The notes beneath the pieces are model-generated. The model had not been told where the DNA came from and searched no databases. It saw only the letters and a program-made list of their open reading frames with translations. From NCBI GenBank assembly GCA_937899835.1, contig CALCCE010000138.1, forward strand, positions 181,931 to 245,930: a DNA stretch of 64,000 nucleotides, in the 5' to 3' direction. The DNA is from an uncultured Flavobacteriales bacterium (GTDB lineage Bacteria; Bacteroidota; Bacteroidia; Flavobacteriales_G; Salibacteraceae). The position numbers and the translations under genes are program-made. Shown piece after piece: positions 10,315 through 18,305 of the stretch. The first letter of the stretch is position 1. Each line of letters starts with the position of its first letter.

Positions 10315-10878
10315 ATGAAAATTTTTGCTTCCCTCTGTTTGCTATTGGCCCTTTCTACCGCAGGAATGGCCCAGAAAAAAGGAAAAAGCCTGGAGCTGCC
10401 CGAGTTTCCTCGAGACGAGAAAACGAACCTGGTTTCTTACAATGAGGTGGTTACCGAAACCGGAGACAAGACCGCACTGTATGAAAAGGGTAAAAAATGG
10501 TTCAATACCTATTACAAAAGCCCATCCAGCGTTATCAAGAAACAAGACATGGAAGCAGGAGTGATTTCTGGCCGCGGTCGGATCAAACTCTGGGACATCG
10601 ACCCCAAAACCGGAGAGCGAATCAAGACGGGTGGCATTGCTTTATACACCATTACCATTCAATTTAAGGATGGTCGTTACCGCTACGAAATCACCGATAT
10701 TCAGTGGAAACAAGCGTCAACATTCCCCATGAAGAAGTGGATTGACGAAAATGAAAAGAAATTCAATTGGCAATACGCCAACTTCTTAGCACAAGTAGAC
10801 CAAGAGGTAAAAGCCTTGATTGAGGATTTGAAAGCCGACATGAGTGTGGCTGCCGAAAGTGCTGGTGAAGATTGGTAG
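10315..10878 (+). CDS. Secreted DUF4468 (TBP-like fold) domain protein
   Basis: A 187-residue exported protein. The N-terminal 19 residues form a signal peptide (MKIFASLCLLLALSTAGMAQ). The mature part carries the pattern of DUF4468 domains: an EF/V-x-x-G-K-KD-eLY-like start (VVTETGDKTALYEKGKKWFNTYYKSP), a basic-hydrophobic strand (GVISGRGRIKLWDID) and a C-terminal strand-helix (YTITIQFKDGRYRYEITDI). The domain is common in Bacteroidota periplasmic or outer-membrane proteins of unknown function. It stands alone, convergent with the amidohydrolase gene 5 bases away. The call to DUF4468 is by pattern; no function is assigned. Confidence 0.75.
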   Translation: MKIFASLCLLLALSTAGMAQKKGKSLELPEFPRDEKTNLVSYNEVVTETGDKTALYEKGKKWFNTYYKSPSSVIKKQDMEAGVISGRGRIKLWDIDPKTGERIKTGGIALYTITIQFKDGRYRYEITDIQWKQASTFPMKKWIDENEKKFNWQYANFLAQVDQEVKALIEDLKADMSVAAESAGEDW

Positions 10879-10883
10879 GTTAT

Positions 10884-12071
10884 TCAGGCAAGCACTTTGA
10901 TTTTGCTTGCTTCGGTCAAACGCATTGTTGCAAGATCAACCCCGGTGATCAGATTGATTCCTGGGGTTTTTCCTTTTTCTAAGGTGCCCAATTGATCAGC
11001 TAACCCTAGAAAAAGGGCCCCGTTTCCACATCCCCAGTGCAACATTTCTTCTAATGGCAACTGGGGGTAATGGGTTTGCAAGGTGAGCATTTCGGATAAA
11101 ATGCTCAATTGATGGTTGGAGGCCAGACTGTCTGTTCCTAGAGTGATCGACAGCTTTTCTGCTCGAAGCAGGTGCACATCCGGCAATCGATTTTCGATGT
11201 ATTGGTTGGCATTGGGACACAAGCACCAAAATACCTGATCGGAAAATTGGCGGGCTACCTCAATGTCTTCCTTTTCGGTGAAGGTATTGTGGACCAACAG
11301 CAACGGCCTTTGAGCATTCAAATGCGGCAATACCGCTGCCAGCGACCTTAATCCAGGAGCGTTCCATGCAGAAAGATCAATTCCGAAACCGGTAAATATT
11401 TCAGCAAACGGCCCGCTTTTATGGCGCAAAAACTGGGTTTCGGCATCGCTCTCTTGATTGTGCAGACTGACTGGGCTTTTCTCTTCTTGTGCTCCTATAG
11501 CTTGTAGTAGGGTTTTAGAAAGGCTGTAAGGTGCATGGGGAACGATGGAAACCCGAGCTTGCCGGTGGGCCGAAGCGAAGATTTCCCGGTAGTGCTTTTG
11601 CAGCTGTTGGCCATTTTCAAAAGTGGCTGATGCACGCGCTTCTGCAATGCCAAAAAGTTCAACGAAGGTGTGGTATGTCAGTTCGCTTTTCGCCTTGATA
11701 GAGAAAGTTACTGAACCGTTGCTGATATCGCCCACTGCCTTTATTCCCTGGTCCAACATGTGTTGCTCAGCGGCTAAAGCTGCGGCTTTCACCTCGTGTT
11801 CTTCGGCTTCGCGCACACGATTCAAATCGCGGATAAAACCCGGCAACCCCGTTTTTTTAGGAACTTTCCCCAAAAGGTGTGACAGTTCTAAATGGCAATG
11901 GGTGTTGACGAACCCCGGACACAGAACACCTGAATGCCGTTCAGTGGCGGGTGCTCCTTCACCTTCTGCCTCTACGGCCAATATTTGGTCATTGGCATCT
12001 ACTACTACCACACCATTGGCGATCGGTGGTCGGAAAAGTGGAAAAACGTAGTCGGCGGTGATCCTGCGCAT
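10884..12071 (-). CDS. Amidohydrolase family protein (cytosine deaminase / aminodeoxyfutalosine deaminase-like)
   Basis: A 395-residue metal-dependent hydrolase of the amidohydrolase superfamily. The first metal site is visible as CPGFVNTHCHLELSHL (about 51-66). Further ligands are in PHAPYS (about 180), LHNQESDAE (about 203), LLVHNTF (about 258) and the C-terminal Asp in LGTDSLASN (about 313). This combination, with the HCHLELS variant, is typical of the deaminase branch (SsnA/TrzN/MtaD-like). In Bacteroidota this branch includes proteins annotated as aminodeoxyfutalosine deaminase for menaquinone synthesis, but no other mqn gene is nearby, so the substrate is open. It is divergent from rlmN, 40 bases apart. 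Confidence 0.8.
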   Translation of the reverse strand: MRRITADYVFPLFRPPIANGVVVVDANDQILAVEAEGEGAPATERHSGVLCPGFVNTHCHLELSHLLGKVPKKTGLPGFIRDLNRVREAEEHEVKAAALAAEQHMLDQGIKAVGDISNGSVTFSIKAKSELTYHTFVELFGIAEARASATFENGQQLQKHYREIFASAHRQARVSIVPHAPYSLSKTLLQAIGAQEEKSPVSLHNQESDAETQFLRHKSGPFAEIFTGFGIDLSAWNAPGLRSLAAVLPHLNAQRPLLLVHNTFTEKEDIEVARQFSDQVFWCLCPNANQYIENRLPDVHLLRAEKLSITLGTDSLASNHQLSILSEMLTLQTHYPQLPLEEMLHWGCGNGALFLGLADQLGTLEKGKTPGINLITGVDLATMRLTEASKIKVLA

Positions 12072-12099
12072 AGCTTCGGGTAAGCCGTAAAATTAGCGC

Positions 12100-12107
12100 T
12101 ATCTTTG
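12100..12107 (+). promoter_or_regulatory. -7 promoter element (TATCTTTG) of rlmN
   Basis: A perfect TAnnTTTG element ending only 4 bases before the rlmN ATG. A transcription start a few bases downstream would give an almost leaderless mRNA. The -33 element is poor (TTCG about 21 bases upstream). Confidence 0.55.
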
Positions 12108-12111
12108 CGAA

Positions 12112-13182
12112 ATGAGCGGCATTACAGCCAAAACAGACATTCGCACCTTAAGTTTCGAAGAACTGAAAGCTTTCTTTGTGGCCAATGGCGAACGCGGTTT
12201 TCGTGCGAAACAAGTGTGGGAATGGCTCTGGAAAAAATCGGCCCGCCGGTTTGAGGACATGACCAACTTGTCCAAGTCTACCCGGGCAATGCTGTCGAGC
12301 AATTTTGATTTGCTGCCGCTGCACATTGCCGACGAGCAAGTTAGTTCCGATCGCACCATAAAGTGTGCCTTTCGGTCGCACGACCGGCACGTGGTAGAAG
12401 GGGTTTTGATTCCTACCGATTCGCGCATGACCGCCTGCATCTCTTCACAAGTAGGCTGCAGCCTTACTTGCAAATTTTGTGCAACTGGCCGCTTGAAACG
12501 TTTGCGCAACCTCACTGCCGCCGAAATTTACGATCAGGTAATCGGTATTCGTAACCTGGCGGAAAAACACTACCAGCAACCCCTCTCCAACATTGTTTAC
12601 ATGGGCATGGGCGAGCCTTTGCTCAACTACCGTGAAATGATGGAATCGGTGCACTACATTACCAGTGAGGAAGGCTTGAACTGGTCGCCCAAGCGCATCA
12701 CGGTTTCTACGGCGGGCATCGCCAAAGTTATCCGACGGCTCGGGGACGACGATGCCAAATTTAACCTTGCACTTTCGCTGCATGCGGCAAACGATGTCAA
12801 GCGCAGCAAGATCATGCCAATCAACCGACAGAATTCCCTGGAGGCGTTGGCGGAAGCATTGCGGTATTACTACCGGCAAACTGGCAAAAAGGTGACCTAC
12901 GAATACATCATTTTCGATGCCTTTAATGACGAGTTGCAAGATGCGCGGGAATTGGCCCGGTTTTGTGCGCACATCCCCTGTAAGGTGAACATCATTGAAT
13001 ACAATCCCATTGATGAAGGCGAGTTTCAGCAAGCTGATCCTCAAAAAGTAGATGCATTTGCCGCCTACCTGGAATCCAAAAATATTGTGGTGAACATTCG
13101 CCGTAGCCGTGGCAAGGATATTGATGCTGCTTGCGGACAACTGGCCAATAAAAACCAGGTATTTCAGCCAGAAAATGCATGA
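12112..13182 (+). CDS. rlmN: 23S rRNA (adenine(2503)-C(2))-methyltransferase RlmN
   Basis: A radical SAM enzyme that methylates C2 of A2503 in 23S rRNA and A37 of some tRNAs. The 356-residue product has the radical SAM cluster C-x3-C-x2-C at Cys116, Cys120 and Cys123 (GCSLTCKFCATG), the GMGEPLLNY motif and the SLHAAND motif. A C-terminal catalytic Cys lies in DIDAACGQL. An N-terminal RlmN accessory domain (SFEELKAFFVANGERGFRAKQVWEWLW) is present. The stop overlaps the ATG of the next gene (ATGA), indicating translational coupling with a secreted protein of unknown role. Confidence 0.96.
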   Translation: MSGITAKTDIRTLSFEELKAFFVANGERGFRAKQVWEWLWKKSARRFEDMTNLSKSTRAMLSSNFDLLPLHIADEQVSSDRTIKCAFRSHDRHVVEGVLIPTDSRMTACISSQVGCSLTCKFCATGRLKRLRNLTAAEIYDQVIGIRNLAEKHYQQPLSNIVYMGMGEPLLNYREMMESVHYITSEEGLNWSPKRITVSTAGIAKVIRRLGDDDAKFNLALSLHAANDVKRSKIMPINRQNSLEALAEALRYYYRQTGKKVTYEYIIFDAFNDELQDARELARFCAHIPCKVNIIEYNPIDEGEFQQADPQKVDAFAAYLESKNIVVNIRRSRGKDIDAACGQLANKNQVFQPENA

Positions 13183-14735
13183 AAACACTGCTGCTTCTCT
13201 CCTGTTTTTTTGGGTTGATAGGAGGGCTCTTCGGCCAACAACCTACTTTTAGCTGGGGACCTTCCCAGGAGTTAAGTCGCGATTTGCCGATTAAGAAATT
13301 GCTGGCGTCCGATACGGGCTCTTTTTTTGTGTTGCGCAGTGGGAAAGATGATCTTGGGCTCCCCGAAGATTTTCAATTGGAAATTTTTTCCCTAAAAAGC
13401 CTGGAACGACAATCAAAAATCGACCTGTTTCTTCCAAAAGTCGAAATACAAACGGTGACTTACGAAAACCTGATTTGGTTCAATGGCCAATTGTGGTTTT
13501 TTGCCTCCGGGTACCAAAAATCGGTGAAGCGCAACCGGGCCTACCTCTACCCCATTACCAGCAAGGGAATTCAGCAAGACCTGGCGCTTGACGTAGGGGT
13601 GATTAAGGCCATTGGTTTGAAACAGAGGGGGGCTTTTCGATACGCCACGTCACCCGATAGCTCTTTGATCCTTTTTGCCGGATCGGAAGACCTGGAATCA
13701 TCTTATTCGGAAGAACTTTCGCTTCGATTGCTAAATGCTTCTGGCCAATTGGTGATTGCCGATACCCTGGAGCTACCCCACAAACGCGAACGTTTTCGCT
13801 TGCAAGAACTCAAATTGGGCAACCGGGGGGAGATCATTGCCTTAGGTAAAGTGATTGATACCGACCGGGGCTGGTCGCGGGGCAATCCCAATTTTTATTT
13901 CACCCTGATCGTTTACGAGCCAAAATTCAAACAACTCAAGGAATTTAAGATCGATTTGCCAGAACGCTCGGTTTCCGGGGTAACCGCTCAATTGGCCGAA
14001 AACGGCGACATTGTAGTTACGGGCTTTTATTCCAATCTCGCCTCCAACCCCACCGAAGTGGGAGGTACTTTCTTTCTTCGCCTAGATAGCGAACGGAGGA
14101 CCCTGGTGGGTCGGCATTTCCAAGACTTGGACAACAGCGTTCGGCTACAACTGATGAACGAGAAGCAGGTAGCGCGCGGCAAAGAACCCGGAAATTTCTA
14201 CTTCCGCCACGTTGGGCTCAGGAATAATGGGAGCGTCATCATGGTGGCGGAACAATATTATAAGCGCGAGGTATGTACCACCGATCCGCAAACCGGTACT
14301 ACCAACTGCAACATGCACTATTATTTTAACGATTTGCTATTGGCCGCCCTTGATTCCACCGGCAAACCGGAGTGGAACCGGGCCATTTTCAAGTCGCAGT
14401 ATTCCATCAACGATAACGGGGGGCCTTACGGCTCTTACTTGTTTGGTTTGGAGCCAGACCAATGTTGGGTGGTGTTCAACGATCATCCCAAGAATGAAAA
14501 GTTGGTGCAGGACCGCAATGGCCTACGATACATGTCTAATCCAAGACGATCGGTGGTGCGTGCAGTTTTCCTCACCCAGGAGGGTATGGAAAGTCGAGCG
14601 CTGCTTTTTTCCAATGGCAACTCCGATTTCACATTTGCTCCACAAACCTTTTTAAACCTTTCCGATAGTGAGATGGTTATTTATGGACGAGGGAGGAAAG
14701 AATTTGCCTTTGGCCGACTTCGATTTGACCGTTAA
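13179..14735 (+). CDS. Secreted protein of unknown function, coupled to rlmN
   Basis: A 518-residue protein that I do not recognise. Residues 1-20 form a signal peptide (MKTLLLLSCFFGLIGGLFGQ). The rest is rich in beta-strand and turn patterns and has no membrane helix. A central motif, FYFRHVGLRNNGSVIMVAEQYYKR (about 342-365), is followed by two cysteines in a CTTDPQTGTTNC loop and a YYFNDLLLAALDSTGKPEWNRAI stretch, suggesting a propeller-like fold seen in other uncharacterised Bacteroidota exported proteins. There is no T9SS sorting domain at the C-terminus, so a periplasmic or outer-membrane-associated location is likely. The start overlaps the rlmN stop by 4 bases, but a functional link to rRNA methylation is not obvious. 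Confidence 0.7.
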   Translation: MKTLLLLSCFFGLIGGLFGQQPTFSWGPSQELSRDLPIKKLLASDTGSFFVLRSGKDDLGLPEDFQLEIFSLKSLERQSKIDLFLPKVEIQTVTYENLIWFNGQLWFFASGYQKSVKRNRAYLYPITSKGIQQDLALDVGVIKAIGLKQRGAFRYATSPDSSLILFAGSEDLESSYSEELSLRLLNASGQLVIADTLELPHKRERFRLQELKLGNRGEIIALGKVIDTDRGWSRGNPNFYFTLIVYEPKFKQLKEFKIDLPERSVSGVTAQLAENGDIVVTGFYSNLASNPTEVGGTFFLRLDSERRTLVGRHFQDLDNSVRLQLMNEKQVARGKEPGNFYFRHVGLRNNGSVIMVAEQYYKREVCTTDPQTGTTNCNMHYYFNDLLLAALDSTGKPEWNRAIFKSQYSINDNGGPYGSYLFGLEPDQCWVVFNDHPKNEKLVQDRNGLRYMSNPRRSVVRAVFLTQEGMESRALLFSNGNSDFTFAPQTFLNLSDSEMVIYGRGRKEFAFGRLRFDR

Positions 14736-14762
14736 TGTAACTGCTTCACTCTTACTTTTTTC

Positions 14763-14770
14763 TACATTTG
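14763..14770 (+). promoter_or_regulatory. -7 promoter element (TACATTTG) of the polyprenyl synthase gene
   Basis: Perfect TAnnTTTG, 18 bases upstream of the preferred ATG. It overlaps the upstream in-frame TTG at 14768, which argues against that TTG being the start. Confidence 0.5.
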
Positions 14771-14788
14771 GAGTCACAATTCGCCTTG

Positions 14789-15763
14789 ATGCCTTCCCTT
14801 AACGAGATCAAAGCCCCGATCAGGGAGGAGATGGAAATCTTCGAAGCCAAATTCAAGGATTCGATGCACAGCAAGGTTCCACTCCTTGACAAAATCACCC
14901 ATTACATTGTTAAGCGCAAAGGAAAGCAGATTCGACCCATGTTTGTGTTTCTCTCTGCGCAAATGTTTGGACCCATAAAGGAGCCTTCTTACACCGCTTC
15001 TTCGCTCATCGAATTGCTGCATACGGCCACACTGGTGCACGACGATGTAGTAGACGATGCTTACGAAAGGCGTGGATTTTTCTCCCTCAATGCACTTTGG
15101 AAAAATAAGATCGCTGTGTTGGTCGGAGACTTCCTGCTTTCCAAAGGACTATTACTCGCCATGGACCACAATCAGTACCAACTGTTGCGTATTGTAACCC
15201 GTGCAGTGCGGGAAATGAGCGAAGGCGAATTACTGCAGATTGAAAAAACCCGAAAGCTCAACATCGACGAATCGGTGTATTATGAGATCATTCGACAAAA
15301 AACTGCGTCTCTGATCGCTGCCTGTTGTGCCTGTGGAGGAACTTCTACCGGAGCCAATGAAGAAATGGTAGAAAGGCTTTGGAATTTTGGCATTCAGGTG
15401 GGCATTGCCTTTCAAATCAAAGACGACCTTTTTGATTATGGCAGTGGAGAAAAAATTGGGAAGCCCACCGGCATTGATATTAAAGAGAAGAAGACCACCC
15501 TTCCTTTGATCTACGCACTCAATCAGGCCAATAAGAAAGACCGACGGTGGCTCATCAACTCGGTGAAAAACCACAACGAAGACCCTAAGCGAGTGAATGA
15601 GGTCATTGAGTTTGTGATCAATAGCGGGGGCATTGAGTACGCTACCCAGCGGATGCACGAATACATGGACAAGTCTTTGGAAATTTTATCTGGTTTCCCA
15701 GAAACACCTGCAAGAAATTCGCTGGAACACCTGGTTCGCTATACGGTGAACCGCAACAAATAA
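14789..15763 (+). CDS. Polyprenyl diphosphate synthase (long-chain isoprenyl synthase)
   Basis: Condenses isopentenyl diphosphate with allylic diphosphates to make long prenyl chains, most likely for the menaquinone side chain. The 324 residues contain the first aspartate-rich motif HDDVVDD (about 83-89) followed by RRG, the second DDLFD (about 214-218), and a KGKQIRP substrate-binding motif (about 43-49). Together these define trans-prenyltransferases of the octaprenyl/solanesyl (IspB) group. The start chosen is the ATG giving MPSLNEIKAPIREEM, the usual Bacteroidota N-terminus, rather than the upstream TTG. Product chain length cannot be read from the sequence with confidence. Confidence 0.9.
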   Translation: MPSLNEIKAPIREEMEIFEAKFKDSMHSKVPLLDKITHYIVKRKGKQIRPMFVFLSAQMFGPIKEPSYTASSLIELLHTATLVHDDVVDDAYERRGFFSLNALWKNKIAVLVGDFLLSKGLLLAMDHNQYQLLRIVTRAVREMSEGELLQIEKTRKLNIDESVYYEIIRQKTASLIAACCACGGTSTGANEEMVERLWNFGIQVGIAFQIKDDLFDYGSGEKIGKPTGIDIKEKKTTLPLIYALNQANKKDRRWLINSVKNHNEDPKRVNEVIEFVINSGGIEYATQRMHEYMDKSLEILSGFPETPARNSLEHLVRYTVNRNK

Positions 15764-15914
15764 CTTTCTTCTTTCTCCAATTCAAGCATCAACCTTTCTT
15801 GTTCCTTACGCCGGAGCAAAAACTTTCAAGGCTTGGATGAATTTGTTTTGCCAGTACTTGCTGTTCGCGAAAGCGATTGCGGCCAGAATAGGTCCACACT
15901 TTTAAGAACCGAGC

Positions 15915-15947
15915 ATTAAAAAAGGCTGCCCCTTGCGAGACAGCCTT
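15915..15947 (-). terminator. Intrinsic terminator of the acyl-CoA dehydrogenase gene
   Basis: On the minus strand AAGGCTG and CAGCCTT form a 7-bp stem around a 12-base loop, followed by a run of six T including the stem end (CCTTTTTTAAT). It lies about 25 bases after the stop codon. Confidence 0.7.
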
Positions 15948-15971
15948 ATCCATTCAATAGGAGGATTCTAC

Positions 15972-17153
15972 TTATTTAAACGCAGGAATGCCGGTAATAT
16001 CAAATCCTAAGATCAAGAGATGAATGTCGTGCGTGCCTTCGTAGGTGACGACTGATTCCAAGTTCATCATGTGGCGCATGATCGGATATTCTCCGGTGAT
16101 GCCCATGCCTCCATGTATTTGGCGGGCCTCACGCGCGATGTTCAACGCCATTTCTACGTTGTTTCGCTTGGCCATGGAAATCTGAGCAGTGGTTGCCCGG
16201 CCTTCATTTTTCAATACACCGAGCCGCCAGGTAAGCATTTGTGCCTTGGTAATCTCGGTGAGCATTTCTGCTAATTTCTTTTGGATCAGTTGAAAGGCTC
16301 CGATTGGCTTGTCGAACTGAATTCGTTCTTTCGAATAGCGGACGGCACTGTCGTAGCAATCCATGGCAGCACCAATCGCTCCCCAGGCAATTCCGTAACG
16401 AGCCGAATCGAGGCAACCGAGTGGAGCACCCAATCCGGATTTATTGGGCAGCAAATTAGCCTTGGGCACTTTGACGTTGTCAAACACCAATTCGCCGGTG
16501 GCAGAAGCCCGTAGCGACCACTTTCCGTGGGTTTCCGGAGTGGAAAAGCCTTCCATTCCACGCTCTACGATCAATCCGTGGATACGACCGGCCTCATTCT
16601 TGGCCCACACCACAGCAATGTCTGCAAAAGGTGAGTTAGAAATCCACATTTTAGCTCCATTGAGTAGGTAATAGTCGCCTTCGTCTTTGAAGTTGGTGAT
16701 CATTCCTCCCGGGTTGGATCCGTAATCGGGTTCGGTCAATCCGAAGCAACCCATCATTTCACCGGTTGCCAACTTGGGCAAATACTTTTGTCGTTGCTCT
16801 TCGTTGCCGTATTTCCAAATGGGGTACATCACCAGGGAACTTTGCACCGAAGCAGTAGAACGTACACCAGAGTCGCAACGCTCTAACTCCTGCATTATCA
16901 GTCCGTAGGCAATGTTGTCCAATCCAGAACCGCCGTATTCGGTAGGAATGTAGGGGCCAAAGGCTCCAATTTCTCCTAATCCCGGAAGGATTTGTTTGGG
17001 GAATTCTGCGCGTTGCGCATAGTCTTCGATAATGGGAGAAACATCTTTTTTGATCCAGGCGCGTGCACTCTCTCGGATCAACCGGTGCTCCTCGGAAAGG
17101 AGCTCATCCATCAGGTAAAAATCGTGGGCTTGAAATCTATCGCTGGTCGCCAT
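15972..17153 (-). CDS. Acyl-CoA dehydrogenase, glutaryl-CoA dehydrogenase type
   Basis: An FAD flavoenzyme. Glutaryl-CoA dehydrogenases oxidise and decarboxylate glutaryl-CoA to crotonyl-CoA in lysine and tryptophan breakdown. The 393 residues show ACD motifs MGCFGLTEPDYGSNPGGM (FAD and substrate loop), WISNSPFADIAVVWAK, the QIHGGMGITGEYPI stretch and the catalytic Glu in TYEGTHDIH. The RSTASVQSSLVMYPI segment and the C-terminal GFDITGIPAF are hallmarks of the GcdH branch. The preferred ATG at 17151-17153 gives MATSDRFQAHDFYLMDELL. An in-frame upstream start at 17201 would lie before the -7 element found at 17175-17182, so it is unlikely. No ETF genes are adjacent. Confidence 0.9.
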   Translation of the reverse strand: MATSDRFQAHDFYLMDELLSEEHRLIRESARAWIKKDVSPIIEDYAQRAEFPKQILPGLGEIGAFGPYIPTEYGGSGLDNIAYGLIMQELERCDSGVRSTASVQSSLVMYPIWKYGNEEQRQKYLPKLATGEMMGCFGLTEPDYGSNPGGMITNFKDEGDYYLLNGAKMWISNSPFADIAVVWAKNEAGRIHGLIVERGMEGFSTPETHGKWSLRASATGELVFDNVKVPKANLLPNKSGLGAPLGCLDSARYGIAWGAIGAAMDCYDSAVRYSKERIQFDKPIGAFQLIQKKLAEMLTEITKAQMLTWRLGVLKNEGRATTAQISMAKRNNVEMALNIAREARQIHGGMGITGEYPIMRHMMNLESVVTYEGTHDIHLLILGFDITGIPAFK

Positions 17154-17174
17154 CTTAAAAGAATTTGTAAGTGA

Positions 17175-17182
17175 CAAATCTA
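17175..17182 (-). promoter_or_regulatory. -7 promoter element (TAGATTTG) of the acyl-CoA dehydrogenase gene
   Basis: Reads TAGATTTG on the minus strand, 21 bases upstream of the ATG at 17153. A TTTG lies 16 bases further upstream (17199-17202), slightly closer than usual for a -33 box. Confidence 0.5.
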
Positions 17183-17272
17183 TAGAAATTCGACCGTTCA
17201 AAAACGCGAATAATGGAAAGAGAAGGACAAAAACTGAGAAATAAAAGTCCCATAATTGATTAGAATCGTCTC

Positions 17273-17303
17273 TTTGTTTGCCAATCCTGATCCGCTACCT
17301 TTG
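17273..17303 (+). promoter_or_regulatory. Promoter: TTTG-N19-TACCTTTG
   Basis: The -33 TTTG (17273-17276) and -7 TACCTTTG (17296-17303) are separated by 19 bases, an excellent match to the Bacteroidota consensus. It lies 60 bases upstream of the ATG of the small T9SS protein. Confidence 0.7.
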
Positions 17304-17363
17304 ATTGGTCCTGCGGACAGAGCGTAATATTACTTGTTCCCCTATTCAGAATCATCGATTCCA

Positions 17364-18179
17364 ATGAAACGATTCTTGTTTTTAATCGTCTTCATTTCCC
17401 TTGCTGGAATGGTGTTCGACTGGCAAAACAACGCGGTGCACTCCTTCACCACCGGTGCAGTGGCCGGCAACACCGGATCACCCGCTGATGGTCAGTCGTG
17501 CGCTCGATCGGGCTGCCACGCAGGGATGGCTACCTTCCAGTCCAACATGATTACTTCCGATATTCCTTCCGGAGGCTATGTCCCCGGTCAGGTGTACAAC
17601 ATTTCTGCGACCATCAGCCAGGCCGGTATCTTGAAGTTCGGATTTCAGATTTCCCCACAGGACAACAATGGCAACCTTGCGGGGACATTGGTGAGTAACC
17701 CGACCACCAAGTTAGTGGGCAGCAACAAATACATCACCCACCTTTCTACCAGCACTGCCGGCAACGGCACACTCACCTGGGATTTTCAATGGGTAGCACC
17801 CAGTTCGGGGAGCGGAACTGTAACCTTTTACGGAGCTTTCAATGCTGCTAACAGCAACAGCAGCCCATCGGGGGACGATATCTACCTTTCTTCGCTTGAA
17901 GTCTCTGAAGACCTCACGGTTTCGGTTCAGAGCATTCGAAATGCACTAACCGGACTATGGATGTTTCCCAACCCTTCTAATGAGCGCGTGGTGTTGAAAC
18001 ATGGAACGGATGCTGTATTAACGGTATTCCACCTCAATGGCCAACGCAGGAACACCGATTGGAAGTATCTTGGTGACGGCCAATCGGAAACCAACGTTTC
18101 AACCTGGGAGCCGGGAACCTATTTGGTTCAGGTAGTGGAAAATGGAACAGTTACTACGCTTCGATTAGTGGTGTTGTAA
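17364..18179 (+). CDS. T9SS type A protein with choice-of-anchor V-like domain and CX4CH motif
   Basis: A 271-residue secreted protein. Residues 1-18 form a signal peptide (MKRFLFLIVFISLAGMVF). Residues about 35-60 contain GSPADGQSCARSGCHAG, where CARSGCH is a C-x4-C-H arrangement found in 'choice-of-anchor V' proteins and resembling a non-canonical c-type heme site. A beta-rich domain (about 70-190) follows, with a Reeler-like pattern (PGQVYNISATISQAGILKFGFQIS). The C-terminus from about residue 200 is a type A sorting domain: LWMFPNPSNERVVL, DAVLTVFHLNGQ and EPGTYLVQVVENG. It is probably exported by T9SS and surface-linked. The start chosen is the ATG at 17364; an in-frame TTG 30 bases upstream does not give a better signal peptide. 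Confidence 0.8.
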   Translation: MKRFLFLIVFISLAGMVFDWQNNAVHSFTTGAVAGNTGSPADGQSCARSGCHAGMATFQSNMITSDIPSGGYVPGQVYNISATISQAGILKFGFQISPQDNNGNLAGTLVSNPTTKLVGSNKYITHLSTSTAGNGTLTWDFQWVAPSSGSGTVTFYGAFNAANSNSSPSGDDIYLSSLEVSEDLTVSVQSIRNALTGLWMFPNPSNERVVLKHGTDAVLTVFHLNGQRRNTDWKYLGDGQSETNVSTWEPGTYLVQVVENGTVTTLRLVVL

Positions 18180-18261
18180 TCCCCGTTTGCTCCTTATTTC
18201 CGGTGCCTGCATGCGTTGATCTGTCTAGTAATTTTATTAAAATCCACCCGCTGACAAAGCG

Positions 18262-18269
18262 TATATTTG
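18262..18269 (+). promoter_or_regulatory. -7 promoter element (TATATTTG) ahead of the DUF4271 gene
   Basis: Perfect TAnnTTTG, 36 bases upstream of the GTG start. No clear -33 TTTG is seen at 17-23 bases. Confidence 0.45.
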
Positions 18270-18305
18270 CAGCTTCTCCGATGCTAATAAATCTACTGGT
18301 CTGAA

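Noticed and set aside
12445..13188. 247-codon open frame on the minus strand opposite rlmN
   Set aside because: It is antisense to a fully conserved rlmN with intact motifs, has no domain and no promoter; it is a shadow of the coding strand.
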